64,000 nt of DNA. It comes from Tritrichomonas musculus. Its lineage: Eukaryota; Parabasalia; Tritrichomonadida; Tritrichomonadidae. The notes beneath the pieces were generated by a model. It was not told the origin of the DNA and ran no database searches. It saw only the letters and a list, made by a program, of their open reading frames with translations. The stretch covers positions 248,001 to 312,000 of the forward strand of contig JAPFFF010000019.1 of NCBI GenBank assembly GCA_039105265.1, written 5' to 3'. Below are positions 8,598 through 19,408 of this stretch, piece by piece. Within the stretch, counting starts at the first letter, position 1, and the number at the start of each line of letters is the position of its first letter. The translations under genes and the position numbers were made by a program.

Positions 8598-9725
8598 ATG
8601 ATTGACGTTACATTTTCAATCATTTCGGGAACTAAACAAACCCTTCGACTTCGCGATACAACAACTGTCGGAGAGGCAAAACAAACGCTCTCTGTTATCG
8701 CAGATTCACCACCACACACGCTAACTCTCCTTCATAAAGCTAGAATTCTTAAAGATACAGATCGAATAAGCGATCTGGATTTTTCAAACCGAAATTTTAT
8801 TGCTGTTGGTATTCGAAGAAAATCCCTTATGATTCAAAAACACACAGGAGATATTAATAATAATGAGGATGATATATCTCCTCTTAAAGCCATTTTTGGT
8901 GACTCTTTTGCCACTGTTAGACGTCATTTTCTCGAAAATCCAGCTTCTGTGCCTATATTGATTGCTTATATCGCCAGATCTGATCCAGTAAACGCTCGCC
9001 TTTTATCTGAGAGTCCCCAGATTCTTCTTCGATTTTTAGGAATATCACCTGAAGAATTCATTGTTGCAATTAATAACATGACGCAACGCTATCAACAAGA
9101 TCAAAACCAGTCTAACCAACAAGTGCAAAATAATGATGCATTAAATCAAAATCAATCGCTTCTTTCCCAAGAATCAAACGAAAATAATGTCGAAAGTCAG
9201 AATCCACAAATAGAAAATCCAGTTCAACCTAGAAATTCCGATGAAAATCAGAACAATCAAAATTCAAATATAAATGAACAGAGCAATACGCATCAACAGC
9301 ATCATACGTCATCACACGAAAATGCACAGCCTAGTACTGCTACTCAAGCCCATAATCAAAACAATCTCAATATATACGAAAATTCCATATTAGATTTAGC
9401 GCGAAATCATCGAACTCTTTCACAACATCCAAATTCTAATAATAGAAATGCTAATAATGTAATTTCTTTACCTTCACAACAAACTAATTCTACGAACAAT
9501 AGCAATGATAATGCTGTTAATGAGGCTAATAGTCATCCATCAACCAGAAGTAATGATATTGATATTGCCGCTTTTTTGGCAACTATGACAAGTGAAGATT
9601 TATCAAATTTGGAAATTGTTTTATCTACGAATGTCTCTTTGGAAGAGGCAATTCCGGTTTTTTTGCAAACAGGAAAAAATGTTGATGCAACAATTAATGC
9701 TTTACGGAAAGCAGGATCAATTTGA
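8598..9725 (+). CDS. Rad23/ubiquilin-type ubiquitin shuttle (UBL - XPC-binding - UBA)
   Basis: The 375-residue product starts at ATG 8598. Residues 1-75 form a ubiquitin-like domain (MIDVTFSIISG...TVGEAKQ...LLHKARILKDTDRISDL). Residues ~105-150 match the XPC-binding/STI1-like helices of Rad23 (RRHFLENPASVPILIAYIA followed by LLSESPQILLRFLGI). The middle is Asn/Gln-rich and disordered. The last ~40 residues look like a UBA domain (SLEEAIPVFLQTGKNVDATINAL). Such proteins carry ubiquitinated clients to the proteasome and stabilise XPC in nucleotide excision repair. The usual first UBA domain between UBL and XPC-binding region is absent, so domain order is closer to a Rad23/ubiquilin intermediate. 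Stop codon is TGA, showing that TGA terminates in this genome. Confidence 0.7.
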   Translation: MIDVTFSIISGTKQTLRLRDTTTVGEAKQTLSVIADSPPHTLTLLHKARILKDTDRISDLDFSNRNFIAVGIRRKSLMIQKHTGDINNNEDDISPLKAIFGDSFATVRRHFLENPASVPILIAYIARSDPVNARLLSESPQILLRFLGISPEEFIVAINNMTQRYQQDQNQSNQQVQNNDALNQNQSLLSQESNENNVESQNPQIENPVQPRNSDENQNNQNSNINEQSNTHQQHHTSSHENAQPSTATQAHNQNNLNIYENSILDLARNHRTLSQHPNSNNRNANNVISLPSQQTNSTNNSNDNAVNEANSHPSTRSNDIDIAAFLATMTSEDLSNLEIVLSTNVSLEEAIPVFLQTGKNVDATINALRKAGSI

Positions 9726-9883
9726 CGTTTTATATCTATATATTTTAAATTACATGTATTTGTTATATATTTTTATTTAATCATCATATTTAAGATTTTT
9801 GATGTTAAAGGCCTTCACTTTATAATATTTATTTTGATCACGAAATTGATTATTCGAATATTTTATTTAAAAATTTAAAATGC

Positions 9884-9889
9884 AAAAAA
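9884..9889 (-). terminator. Pol III terminator (T6) of tRNA-Pro
   Basis: On the minus strand six consecutive T residues follow the tRNA 3' end by four bases, the usual RNA polymerase III stop signal. Confidence 0.7.
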
Positions 9890-9893
9890 GTTC

Positions 9894-9965
9894 GGGGCGA
9901 TTCGGGAATTGAACCCGAGACCTCTCGCACCCAAAGCGAGAATCATACCACTAGACCAATCACCC
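9894..9965 (-). tRNA. tRNA-Pro, anticodon UGG
   Basis: A 72-base cloverleaf read on the minus strand. The acceptor stem is GGGTGAT/ATCGCCC with one G-T pair. The D arm starts TGGTCTAGTGG (also a good A box). The anticodon stem is CTCGC/GCGAG with loop TTTGGGT, giving anticodon TGG. The T arm is CGGGTTCAATTCCCG with B box GGTTCAATTCC. The discriminator base is C and no CCA is encoded, as in eukaryotes. The gene has no intron. It lies between the Rad23-like gene and the secreted thioredoxin-like gene. Confidence 0.95.
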
Positions 9966-10187
9966 TTTACGCTACTTAAAAAAAATCAATTTTCCTTAGG
10001 TAATATTTTAAAACTTGATTTATATTTATTAAATTTTATTGGTTATGTTTTAAAGAAAAATCCTTTGATCAAAGTTGAAAATAAAATTTAATTGTTTAGA
10101 AAAAAAAATAAATAAATTTGATGTAATACTATTCATATTAATTTGGAAATTCAATCAATATTCTTCATTTTCAACCTCTTTGGCTGT

Positions 10188-12176
10188 TCATTTATCGTTA
10201 TTACCTTTATCAGAATCAGAAGAAGCATTGTTCTTCAATGGCTTAAATGAAGAGAAGCCAGAATTTGAGTTTCCTGATGTTTTTTCATTATCTTCTTTTT
10301 TGTTTGATGAAGAGTCAGAGGAAGCATTGCTCTTCAATGGTTTGAATGAAGAATATCCAGAATTTGAGTCTTTCAAAGTCTTATTTTCATCTTCATTTTT
10401 ATTTAATGAAGTATTATATCTGTTGAGTGGCGATAATGGAGAGTATCTGGAAACATTATTTGAATTTCCTAATGATTTATCATCTTCATCTTTGTTTGTT
10501 GATGAACTTCGGTTCAGGGGTTTAAATGAAGCATATTTGGAAGTCTTTTCATCTTCATCGTTAATTGAGCTTCTTCTGTGGCTATTCCTAATTGATGAAT
10601 ATCTGGAGCCAACTTGTCTATTATCATTGTCATCTGAGTTTTGTTGATCACGATCTTTTGTTAATGAATTGCTGTCACTGTATCTACGTTTAGATGATGT
10701 GGTATCTAAATCATTGTCATTGTTTTTGCGGTTAGATGATGAGTCCGAGTCGTCACTGTGGTGATGATTTCTGACGTAATTTCTTGCTCTTTCAGCTGCT
10801 CTCTCCTCTTCATTGGTTGAGTCGTTTTTACGTCTTTTTGATAAAGGATTAACATCTTCGTCATTTTCATCATCCTTTCGATTGCTCTTTTTACTTGAGC
10901 TTTTCTTATTAGGGTTCTCATCTTCATCAACTTCGTCTTTATTTCTTCGGCTGCTTTTCTTTTTACTTTTAGAATCTTCATCTTCATCATCATTTTTGTG
11001 GCTGCCTTTCTTCTTCTTACTAGACTTATTTTCATCTTCATCGTCATTATTTGTATCCCTTTTCTTATGGCTTTTCTTTCGACTTTGTTTTTCATCTTCA
11101 TCATCATTTGTGTCTCTCTTTTTATGGCTCTTTTTGAGGTCATCTTTTGAATCGTCATCACTATCATCTCTTCTTTTATGGCTCTTTTTGTGATCTTCCT
11201 CGTCATCATCATCTTTTTGTCGTTTTTCTACATTTTCTTTAGAATCTACAGGATCATCATCGCCTTCAGGTATAGATGATCCATATTCGCTGTCATCATC
11301 TTCGTCGTCATCGTCTTCGTCATCATCGTCGTCTGAGTAAAAAGTGAAATCATCATCGTCTTCTTCTTTTTTGCTTTTATTCTTTGAGGCTACTTCATTA
11401 ATATCGTCATTGTTTGCATCATCTTCATCGAGTCCATCATTATCTTTCTTATTGTTTTGATATAAAATTTCGTGGATTTTGTTGCTAAAGTATTTGAAAA
11501 GATTATTTATAGATCCAACAACTCCTTCATTTTCTGGTGTTTCTTTAGTTTCTGGAGCAACAAAATTGTCAAGTGGAAGATGTTTACCATTATTGGGATC
11601 AATATCCGCAAAAACTGGTAATTGTTCTCTTGATGCTGGTGGGGGAACAGCAGCATCAATATCTTCTTGAAGTTCAATAGCTTGTTGGATTAATTGGCCT
11701 CGGTTATGATTTTTAATATAGGTTAAACGCTTCATAGCAGAAAGCATATCAAATTTTGGATTAGGTGGATTAATTTTTCCTTTCACAACATTTAAAACAA
11801 TATCATAATCTTTGTGAATATGCCAGTTAAGATGTTCTGATTTGTGGAAATTTTTCATCATGTTCATAAATTTGAAATTAACATAAGTCTTTTTTTGACT
11901 GCCACGTGGAACGTATAAAACTGAATTATGATCAATAGCTGGATCTATAACAATGCCAAGTTGGGGATTTATGCTTGTAAGTGGAATTGCATTGATAAGG
12001 CGACGAAATGCTTTCGAAATATTGGGCAAATCGGTATAACTCATTTTATATAAAACTAAAAAATAAACATCATGAAGTTCAGATGCGGATTCAATTGTCT
12101 GTGAAAGTTGATATGTTTGATAAACAGGAAGATTGTTAATTTCAGAAAAACAAAAGCTTAAAAATAGAAAAAGCAT
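10188..12176 (-). CDS. Secreted thioredoxin-like protein with long Ser/Asp/Lys repeat tail
   Basis: Starting at the ATG that gives MLFLFLSFCFSEINN, the 662-residue product begins with a clear signal peptide. An in-frame TTG 13 codons upstream would bury it. Residues ~18-150 look like a thioredoxin or PDI-type fold ('DVYFLVLYKMSYTDLPNISK', 'LGIVIDPAIDHNSVLYVPRG') but without a CxxC active site. This resembles redox-inactive ERp-type domains. From ~230 to the end the sequence is low complexity: Asp runs, then repeated SHKKRDTNDDEDE-like units, and near the C-terminus three or four copies of a ~28-residue unit with a 'SSFKPL(N/K)' core. There is no KDEL-type ER retention signal and no second membrane segment. 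The function is unknown. The fold assignment is tentative; the signal peptide and repeats are seen directly. Confidence 0.65.
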   Translation of the reverse strand: MLFLFLSFCFSEINNLPVYQTYQLSQTIESASELHDVYFLVLYKMSYTDLPNISKAFRRLINAIPLTSINPQLGIVIDPAIDHNSVLYVPRGSQKKTYVNFKFMNMMKNFHKSEHLNWHIHKDYDIVLNVVKGKINPPNPKFDMLSAMKRLTYIKNHNRGQLIQQAIELQEDIDAAVPPPASREQLPVFADIDPNNGKHLPLDNFVAPETKETPENEGVVGSINNLFKYFSNKIHEILYQNNKKDNDGLDEDDANNDDINEVASKNKSKKEEDDDDFTFYSDDDDDEDDDDEDDDSEYGSSIPEGDDDPVDSKENVEKRQKDDDDEEDHKKSHKRRDDSDDDSKDDLKKSHKKRDTNDDEDEKQSRKKSHKKRDTNNDDEDENKSSKKKKGSHKNDDEDEDSKSKKKSSRRNKDEVDEDENPNKKSSSKKSNRKDDENDEDVNPLSKRRKNDSTNEEERAAERARNYVRNHHHSDDSDSSSNRKNNDNDLDTTSSKRRYSDSNSLTKDRDQQNSDDNDNRQVGSRYSSIRNSHRRSSINDEDEKTSKYASFKPLNRSSSTNKDEDDKSLGNSNNVSRYSPLSPLNRYNTSLNKNEDENKTLKDSNSGYSSFKPLKSNASSDSSSNKKEDNEKTSGNSNSGFSSFKPLKNNASSDSDKGNNDK

Positions 12177-12624
12177 CACAAAAAATTTGAAATCAACACT
12201 TCTATAGAAGGTCAAATTTAACCAAAACGAGCAATTCCTCAGCCATCAATAATTTGGTCGAATGTATACAAAATTGAGAGTTATTTCACTTTTTTAGAAA
12301 AAAAGTTGTTTCGGGTAATTTTTTTTTAAACATTCGTTTGATTTTCTAAATGAGAGCACAATCATTTTGATAAAATGAAAGACCTTAAAATGTTTATAAA
12401 AATACGCATTATTTAAATACTTGAGTTCTTTCACTATCAAATTGTATCCTTTATTATTAAAACAACAAAAGAATTTTGTTTCCTTGAGATAAAAAATAAG
12501 TGAAATTGGTATTAAAAATGTTTTTAATATCGAAAAAGAGTACAATATAAAATAAATGCAGGATTCTTTTACAGATGAAATACAATAACATGTAAAGTAT
12601 TCAAAAGATTGCAAGTTTGCTTGC
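12177..12624. other. A/T-rich spacer
   Basis: 448 bases between the ATG of the secreted protein and the stop of the small unknown gene, both on the minus strand. It contains a hydrophobic open frame starting at TTG (12614 to 12294) that has no family features and base composition like intergenic DNA. I see no convincing gene. Confidence 0.5.
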
Positions 12625-13170
12625 TTAATTCAATATTTCTTTTAATTCTGGTATGCTTTCGATGATAAGATTCTTATTTTTTTTGATGTAATATAAAATT
12701 TTTTCATGATGTTTTGCAAAATTCGCAAAATATAAATTTATTGATCTAGTTTCATCACGTGTTACTCTTCTTATATCTAAGTAGCTACAAATTTCATTAT
12801 GAATCAAAACTACATATTTCTTTGGGAACTTCTTTCGAGTTGTGAAAATCTGATAAAAAGCAAATTTAAAATCTGATGCTTTTTCAGACATTTTTACAGG
12901 GCTCTTTTTTTTATGTAAAGAATGATATTGATATGATTCCAAAACAAAATTATTATCATTATTTGAACTTGGAGCATTCAAAAAATTCATTTCTGGATAC
13001 TTAGCATTGCATTTTTCTTCAAATTCTGCTTCATTTGTATCGTTTAAAACTTTTGAAGATATTTGGTTGAATAAATTAAAAGATAAATTGTTCGGCTTTA
13101 TTTCTAGGTAAGGAATCTCTTTGTAAAAGGGGAGAAGAGGAAAATGTGTTTTGATTGGTGTTTCAAGCAT
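12625..13170 (-). CDS. Hypothetical 181-residue protein, possible DNA-binding helices
   Basis: ATG 13170 gives MLETPIKTHFPLLPFYKEIPY. Not recognised. The N-terminal half has proline-containing loops and a short acidic stretch. The C-terminal half (from ~residue 90) is basic and helical: 'ASDFKFAFYQIFTTRKKFPKKYVVLIHNEIC', then 'RSINLYFANFAKHHEKILYYIKKNKNLI'. This tri-helical, Lys/Arg-rich region could be a winged-helix or homeodomain-like DNA-binding module, but no signature residues settle it. There is no signal peptide or membrane segment. Coding-like composition and sensible ATG support a real gene. It borders a 3.4-kb gene-free region. Confidence 0.5.
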   Translation of the reverse strand: MLETPIKTHFPLLPFYKEIPYLEIKPNNLSFNLFNQISSKVLNDTNEAEFEEKCNAKYPEMNFLNAPSSNNDNNFVLESYQYHSLHKKKSPVKMSEKASDFKFAFYQIFTTRKKFPKKYVVLIHNEICSYLDIRRVTRDETRSINLYFANFAKHHEKILYYIKKNKNLIIESIPELKEILN

Positions 13171-16100
13171 TTGTTAATAAAGAATTTTAAATGATATTCT
13201 ATTCAATTTGTTTTCAAATGAAAGTAATTAAATTTGCCTTGAGGTGGAAAAAAATTTTTTTTCAAAAATACCATTTTTCAAAATGATTAATATTTAATAA
13301 CCTATCTAAACTTACGAAAACTTTCATGACATAAAAATATGACAAATAATTTTGTGAGTAAACTTTTTCTTAGGTCATAAAATTTTAACAAAAATAATAT
13401 TGGTCGCAATTAATAATATTCATCAAATTATTATTATTTGTGTCAGGTTGATACGATTCACATTTATGATAATATTTGAGACAAATTTTTTTTGTTATCA
13501 AAAAGTTATAAGCTTTTCTTTTAAGATGAAAGTTTTTTATGTTTTATGATAATAAAATGAAAGTAAATCTAGTATTTTTTTCAATATATAGTCGTTAAAA
13601 TATGTTTATAACGATATTTAATAATTATTTTATCAACTTGAACATGAAAGATGTGTGATATTGATATAAAAACATTTTAAGAATTCTCAAAAATTGAAAA
13701 AAAAAGATAATTTATTATTCTTGAATTAAATAAACAACGATCATATTATAAAAATCGTTTTTAACAACATAAATTAAAAACATTTTGGAGCATGATAATA
13801 AATCAGTAATAAAAATGAACATGGGCAAGTATTCTTATAACGTTTTTCTTCACAATCTATGATTTTGAGATAAAAATAATGTATCTCGGAATATAAAATT
13901 ATTAATTGGTTTAAAATTTAATTACAAAATATAGTGATATTTTATAGCATTAAAGAAAAAAATTATCCAAATGCAGTCAGTAATTTCCCCAAAACTATTG
14001 CAATATTTCAAAAAGGCAGAAATTGGTTTTTCTGAAGTTTATATTTCTTAAAAGTGGTATCTGTCCATGATCGTACTTTCTTTTCAAAATGTTTTTTTTT
14101 TTTTTTCCATATTTTATTGTTTTAAAATAATAATGATTCTGAACTTCAGAATCTGAAGATCGTGTTATAATAGAGAATTGAAAAAAGAGAATGGTTTGAA
14201 AAACCAAATATTTTAATTTTGTAAAAATAATGATAAAAAATAGAAATATTATATTTTTATGAGCTAATATCTTTTTTAATAAGTATTTGGTTTGTTTATT
14301 GTTGAGAAAAAATTGCATCAAAATTGATGAATCATTGTATTTTTATAGAATATGCAAGAATTTTCAATTTGATTACATTTATTATCTATAGTATAACTTA
14401 TATTTTCATGTTAATTAAAATGATTATTAAATAAAATGAGGATATTTTAATTTTTCAAAAAAAAACGAATAAAAAACAGCTCTATCATTATTTCATAATT
14501 TGTCCGATTCTTTTAAACCATCATTATTTTATTAATTATCCTATGATATAGTATATTTATATATTTATTTTTTGCTTTGATTTTCATACGTGTCAGTATT
14601 ATGACATTTAAAAAAAAAAAAAAGTCAAGAAAAATTCTTATTCAATATTTCAATGTGCATTCATTATTTTCAGTGTGATATAGCAAAAACCAAAATCATA
14701 ATAAAATTTATATTTTCATATTTTATATTGATAAATCATTCATTATTTTATTTACATCACTAAAAACAAATAAAAGATTAAATATAAATATCATATGAAC
14801 GTAGATGAAAAACAATCAATATGATCATTTTTTTATAAAAACATATATATATATATAAATTTGTTTATTAGCATCAAAATGTTATGTATAGATGATATTG
14901 AAATGATTGATATCATCAAAAGTTTTTCTTGAGATGAAAACTATTAAAAAAAAAAAGAATTTTTAACTAGTAAATGGCTTTTAAATATGATAACAACATT
15001 AAAATGCTACTTGATTTGTAAATATTTCAATTTTGATTAAATATTAGAATAAGAAATATAGAAAACAAATATTGCCTGATTTTAAACAGAAGAGTTGTTA
15101 TATACTGGCTATGATAACATTATGTAGAGTGATAGTTAGAGATATTCTTCTATAAAAAGTTTTTTTCAACGATAAATTAATATAACTAATTATTTTTTAA
15201 ATAATCATAAATATCGAGATTTTGCTTTAAAGTATTTATCGATATTTATCAGACATTGGAATTTTTTTTATCCATCGATAATAAGAATAAAAAAAAAGTT
15301 TCTGATATCTGATAAATGATAATATTGATAACCATCCCTGATTGTAAAATTAGGATTTTATTGGATATTAAATTTATGATAATATAAAAATCTGGAAAAA
15401 AAAAAAATATTTTTGTACCTAACGATCATTTTGAGTTCAAATTTTATTGAAAAGTCAGGTTTTTTAATCTTCAGGTTTTTCTTTTGTCTTTTTGTCATAG
15501 ACGTTTCACAAAACTATTTCACTTTAAATGTTTAGTAAATATTCAAGATTGGAAGTTTAGCTGAAATTTCATTGGGATAATAGAAGTTTAACAGAAATCT
15601 TATTATCTGACTTAAATTCAAAAATTCAATGGAAGATAAACTGAAATTGGATCTTCTTGTAATTCAACAAAAATACGCTAAATATTGATTTTCTGTTAAA
15701 ACAAAAAAAAATACCTTATTTTTTTTACATCACAAATACTATAAACATCTTTTTTCATAAAATATTATTATTTATTTTGAAAAAAATATTATTATTTTAT
15801 CTTTTTATTTTTAAATTATTTAAAACATTTTTAATATAAAAAAATAATTGTAGATCAAGATAAAAATAAAAAACTAATATCGAGAAAATAACGTATTTAG
15901 AATTGTAAATTACAATTTGTAATTTTTTAAACGGACAAGTTGTATACAATTGTAAATACAAAAACCAAGGCTTATCATGTGCCCTCATATGATGTTGAAA
16001 AGACAACAATCAAGAGGTTTTGTAAACTTCTCAAAATTGAAAATAAAATTCATAGAAAATAAAATTCAATTGTTGTTTATCGGAAAAGTTTAGGTCAATA

Positions 16101-16600
16101 ATGATTAAATTTAACCATATCGAATAATTTTTAAAAAAAAGAAATTGAATCTGGATTAAAAAGGGTAAACCATCTTAAATTGGGTATTTTAAAAAAAAAA
16201 ATAAACTACCCTAGAAATCTAGTTATATTTTTAAGGATATTATATGGCTCCAAATAAATGAAATGAACTTCAAAGATCCAAATTTTATAGATACATTTTG
16301 GAGAAAATTAGAATCCAAAATTGAATGGGAAATGTAAACTTCTCAAATTTTCTTAAAATAACTTTTAACGAGATTTTTTCTCTATATATTGTTTATTCTC
16401 TAATATAATATATATTTATAAATTAGAATAAAAATATATCTATTTTAATTTATACATTAAGTGAGATTAAATTTATTTTTGTTGTAAATATTCAAAAAAA
16501 AAAATTTGGCCTTTTTAGGCTAATTTCAAAATCAAAAAGATTTTGATAATAACTCTTAATTTATAGCAAATTAAAAATATTTAAATATTGGTAATAAAGC
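13171..16600. other. 3.4-kb gene-free A/T-rich region
   Basis: No supported gene. Open frames here are short, lack family features and have the same composition as surrounding spacer. It contains dispersed ATCGATA/TATCGAT strings (15215-15340), some self-complementary, such as 'ATCGATATTTATCAG' followed by 'CTGATAAATGATAAT'. I looked for inverted terminal repeats with target duplications and did not find a clear pair. Confidence 0.5.
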
Positions 16601-16632
16601 AAATTAATTATCGAAACAAGTTGATAAATACA

Positions 16633-18700
16633 ATGAATGAGTCACATCGATTCAAGAATGCTAAAACAAAACTTAATAATTTGGAAAAATCATATCCTTT
16701 TTTATTAAAGTGTCTATCTAGTTTGAATGCTAAGGAAGATTATGATGAAAACTTCAAAAATGGGAATCGTTTAGACGATGAACTGAAGCCAATTTGCATT
16801 TTATTTAGCTTTTCGCGAGAATAATTAAAAAATATACTTTATAGGTATTTGGTATTTCAATCATCAAGGAACTGTCGAATTCTGAAAAAGAAACTTCATC
16901 TAAAATATGGATTAACGATGCATTAAATGGTTCTGACGATACATAAAATGTTGTATCATAGCCGTAGATTCTGCATCTATTACAGCCAAATTTTCGATAT
17001 AGAAGGAATAAATGATGATCAAAAAATAGATAAAGATTTAGCGGACTTAATATCAGAGAATATTGATGTTTTTATGAACTTCATCATGATGAAATTGCGC
17101 TTTATTTTTTTCGTATTCTATGGGTGTTCATTAGATAAGCAAAAGCGAATTTTTCAATTTCTAATCAAGAAAAAAACAAACTGTGTAGCCAAAGATCTTA
17201 TTTGTCAAGATTTAGATATTTTATTAAAGAGTTGTAAAAAAGCAGGATTGGATGAAATTGTTTTATCGTTTGATGGAAATCCGAGCTACCTAAACTCTTT
17301 TGAAAGGATGTTCTCTGAATTTGACAAATAACAAGATCTTTATTTAAAATGTCTTCTTAGTTCTATATTCACAAAATATAAAGGATAATTAATCTATGAA
17401 GATTCTCTTCATCTTGTCAGATGTAACAAAGACTGTTTAATATGTGGATCATATATTTGTCCTAGCTTGCCAAATAATCGGGCAACATTTAATGAAAATG
17501 ACTTTAGAGATATTAGTATGAAAAAGCAGGTTCTTGACCCATAACGTACAAAAAAAAAAAAAAAAAAAATGAGAGCTGCAACTTTTTCTATCTTAAATTC
17601 TTACTTTATCGCCAACATCCTCTCAATTGTACTTGACGTACCACATCAACATTTCATCACCTCATTTCGATTTAATGTCTACGCCGACAACGACTATTAC
17701 GAATAAGCGAAATACAGTTACTACGGAGAACACTGGCCAAATTTTTAGGCCCCTGCGTGTACAGACTCGTTTTTATGATCCGTCTAAATAAGTTACCAAG
17801 AATACAGAAAATACTGAACGAACAATCAGTGTTAGTCTGCCACCAGGTTACAATGATTGTCAGAAGTTACCGATTTCGAGAAAAAGTCCCTAAAATATGG
17901 AGAATACAGTTACTATGGAGAATGCTGCGCAGAATTCCTAAAATCTCGAATACTCCTCGCAGCAATCACAAGTTACGGATAATGGCTCTGTTGTTTCATG
18001 TGAAGTTGAAGAGTCTGCACAGACCATCACTCAATCTCCTATAAATTTAAATAATTCCGGAGAGTCGCAAAGCAGTGATCCATTTTTACAGAGGCTGGTG
18101 TTGCAGACAACAATCATCAACAAAATGCATCCTGTTTATGGAAAACCAAAAAGTTGCAGTAATTGCTTCAGTCCAAGCAGAAGGTTTAGAATAAAGAATT
18201 AAGAAAGATGCAATCGACCTCCTGAATAAAGATATTCCAGATGAAATTACAAGGAAAACACAGAAGATGAACAATTAAATCTGGCAATCAGTCAGATATC
18301 TCATGATATTGCTCAAACTTTATCACAAGTTCTTCGATCAGAACAAGCCACCGAAACTGAAACAAGGAAAAAAGTGTCTGCATCTGAACTCTATGAAAAA
18401 TATTCCAAGTATTAAGTTGTGCTTGATGATGAAAAAAGTATTCCCTCTGTCTATTTGGATGAGAATTCCAGGTTATCATGGGATTATTTGATGAGACAGA
18501 TGATTTGTGCGATCGACGCCTCCATATGTTAGAAAATTTTTTTGGGGTGATTCGCAGTTTTTGCCATGGAAACGATTATGCATCCTCATTTGAAAATGCA
18601 AATAAAAACATTATCAATATCGATTTTCGTTTTTTACCTATAGTAACTATGAAAATTTTTGAAGAGAAAATGAAACGAATAGAAAAAAAAAGAATTTGAA
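16633..18700 (+). pseudogene. Decayed protein-coding region of unknown origin
   Basis: Coding-like sequence runs through this stretch in shifting frames with many stops. The best pieces are an ATG-started segment at 16633-16824; 16990-17331, ending near 'LDEIVLSFDGNPSYLNSFERM'; a continuation through 17340-17540 with a Cys-containing 'CLICGSYICPS' segment; a Thr/Glu-rich piece at 17690-18060 that includes 'ENTGQIFRPLRVQTR'; and 18475-18700 with 'FFGVIRSFCHGNDYAS'. At least five in-frame stops and several frame changes separate them, and a poly-A run (17550-17570) sits inside. I do not recognise the parent protein. It may be a host gene or a transposon gene; its place in a transposon-rich desert slightly favours the latter. 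Confidence 0.45.
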
Positions 18701-19408
18701 TACATTGATTTAAGAAATAGGAATTAATGCTGCAATAACTCATTTCTGTTCCCCTGTAGAATTTCAAGCAAGTGGAGAACCACATCAGTATATTTTGCTG
18801 TGGCTCGATAAAGCATTATCTATAAAAAATTAGAAAAGTTCCAGCAAACAACTCTGTTTTAAAAGTTTGTAAAAAACTTCATGAATCATTCATGTAATAT
18901 ATATCGATTCAAACGAGGAAATTAGAATAATAATTGACGTTTTCGATTTCCGAAAAAAATATGTAATGAAACAAAATATGATGAAAATTGAAGAATCTAA
19001 TTTAAATGAACTTTGGATGAGAAGAACATTGTTGAATCGATATATATAAATGCAGAAGTTGTTACATATGTGCTCAAATATAATTTAAGAACAGAATCAT
19101 ACATTAAAAACACGTTATATATCTGCTGAAAAAGCTTCATATAGAATATTTAGAAAAGACATGTGCATAAAAGATATTAGTAGTATATACGAGTCGGTTT
19201 CCGTAGTGCTAACGCTACGCTAATAGCCCACGTCAACACGACTCGTCATAAAAATAATAATAATAAAAATTGCTAAAATATTTTTTTACTTCCTGTTTTT
19301 TTTGAAATACTACTAGGGACCCAATCACCTTCTCTAGTCCCCCACTACTACTTTTTTTGGGTCCGATTCACATTTAGACTTGTTATTTTGAGAATCAATC
19401 TCAAAAAC
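18701..19408. other. Spacer with GC-rich hairpin, next to transposon
   Basis: No gene. It contains a GC-rich island at 19189-19246 (listed separately) and a patch with complementary GGACCCAA / TTGGGTCC near 19315-19365. The 8-bp repeat TCAAAAAC at 19401-19408 belongs to the transposon that follows. Confidence 0.5.
19189..19246. repeat. GC-rich hairpin island
   Basis: The ends ACGAGTCG (19189-19196) and CGACTCGT (19239-19246) are perfect 8-base complements. Inside, GTAGTG and CGCTAC pair (one G-T) around a CTAA loop. It stands out sharply from the A/T-rich surroundings. The inner GTTTCCGTAGTG is the 5' start of many eukaryotic tRNA-Val genes, so a tRNA relic is possible, but no cloverleaf can be drawn. 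Confidence 0.4.

Noticed and set aside
9909-10091. Open frame on the plus strand overlapping the tRNA
   Set aside because: It lies across the tRNA-Pro gene on the other strand, begins in a structured RNA and has no protein features.
10075-11193. Long plus-strand frames opposite the secreted repeat protein
   Set aside because: They are mirror images of the Asp/Lys/Ser repeats (Ser/Phe/Leu-rich) and have no independent coding signature.
12294-12614. 106-codon hydrophobic frame on the minus strand
   Set aside because: It starts with TTG, has spacer-like base composition and no domain or clean signal peptide.
17757-18044. 95-codon Arg-rich frame
   Set aside because: A neighbouring frame carries the coding-like Thr/Glu/Gln sequence of the decayed gene; this one is a shifted shadow.
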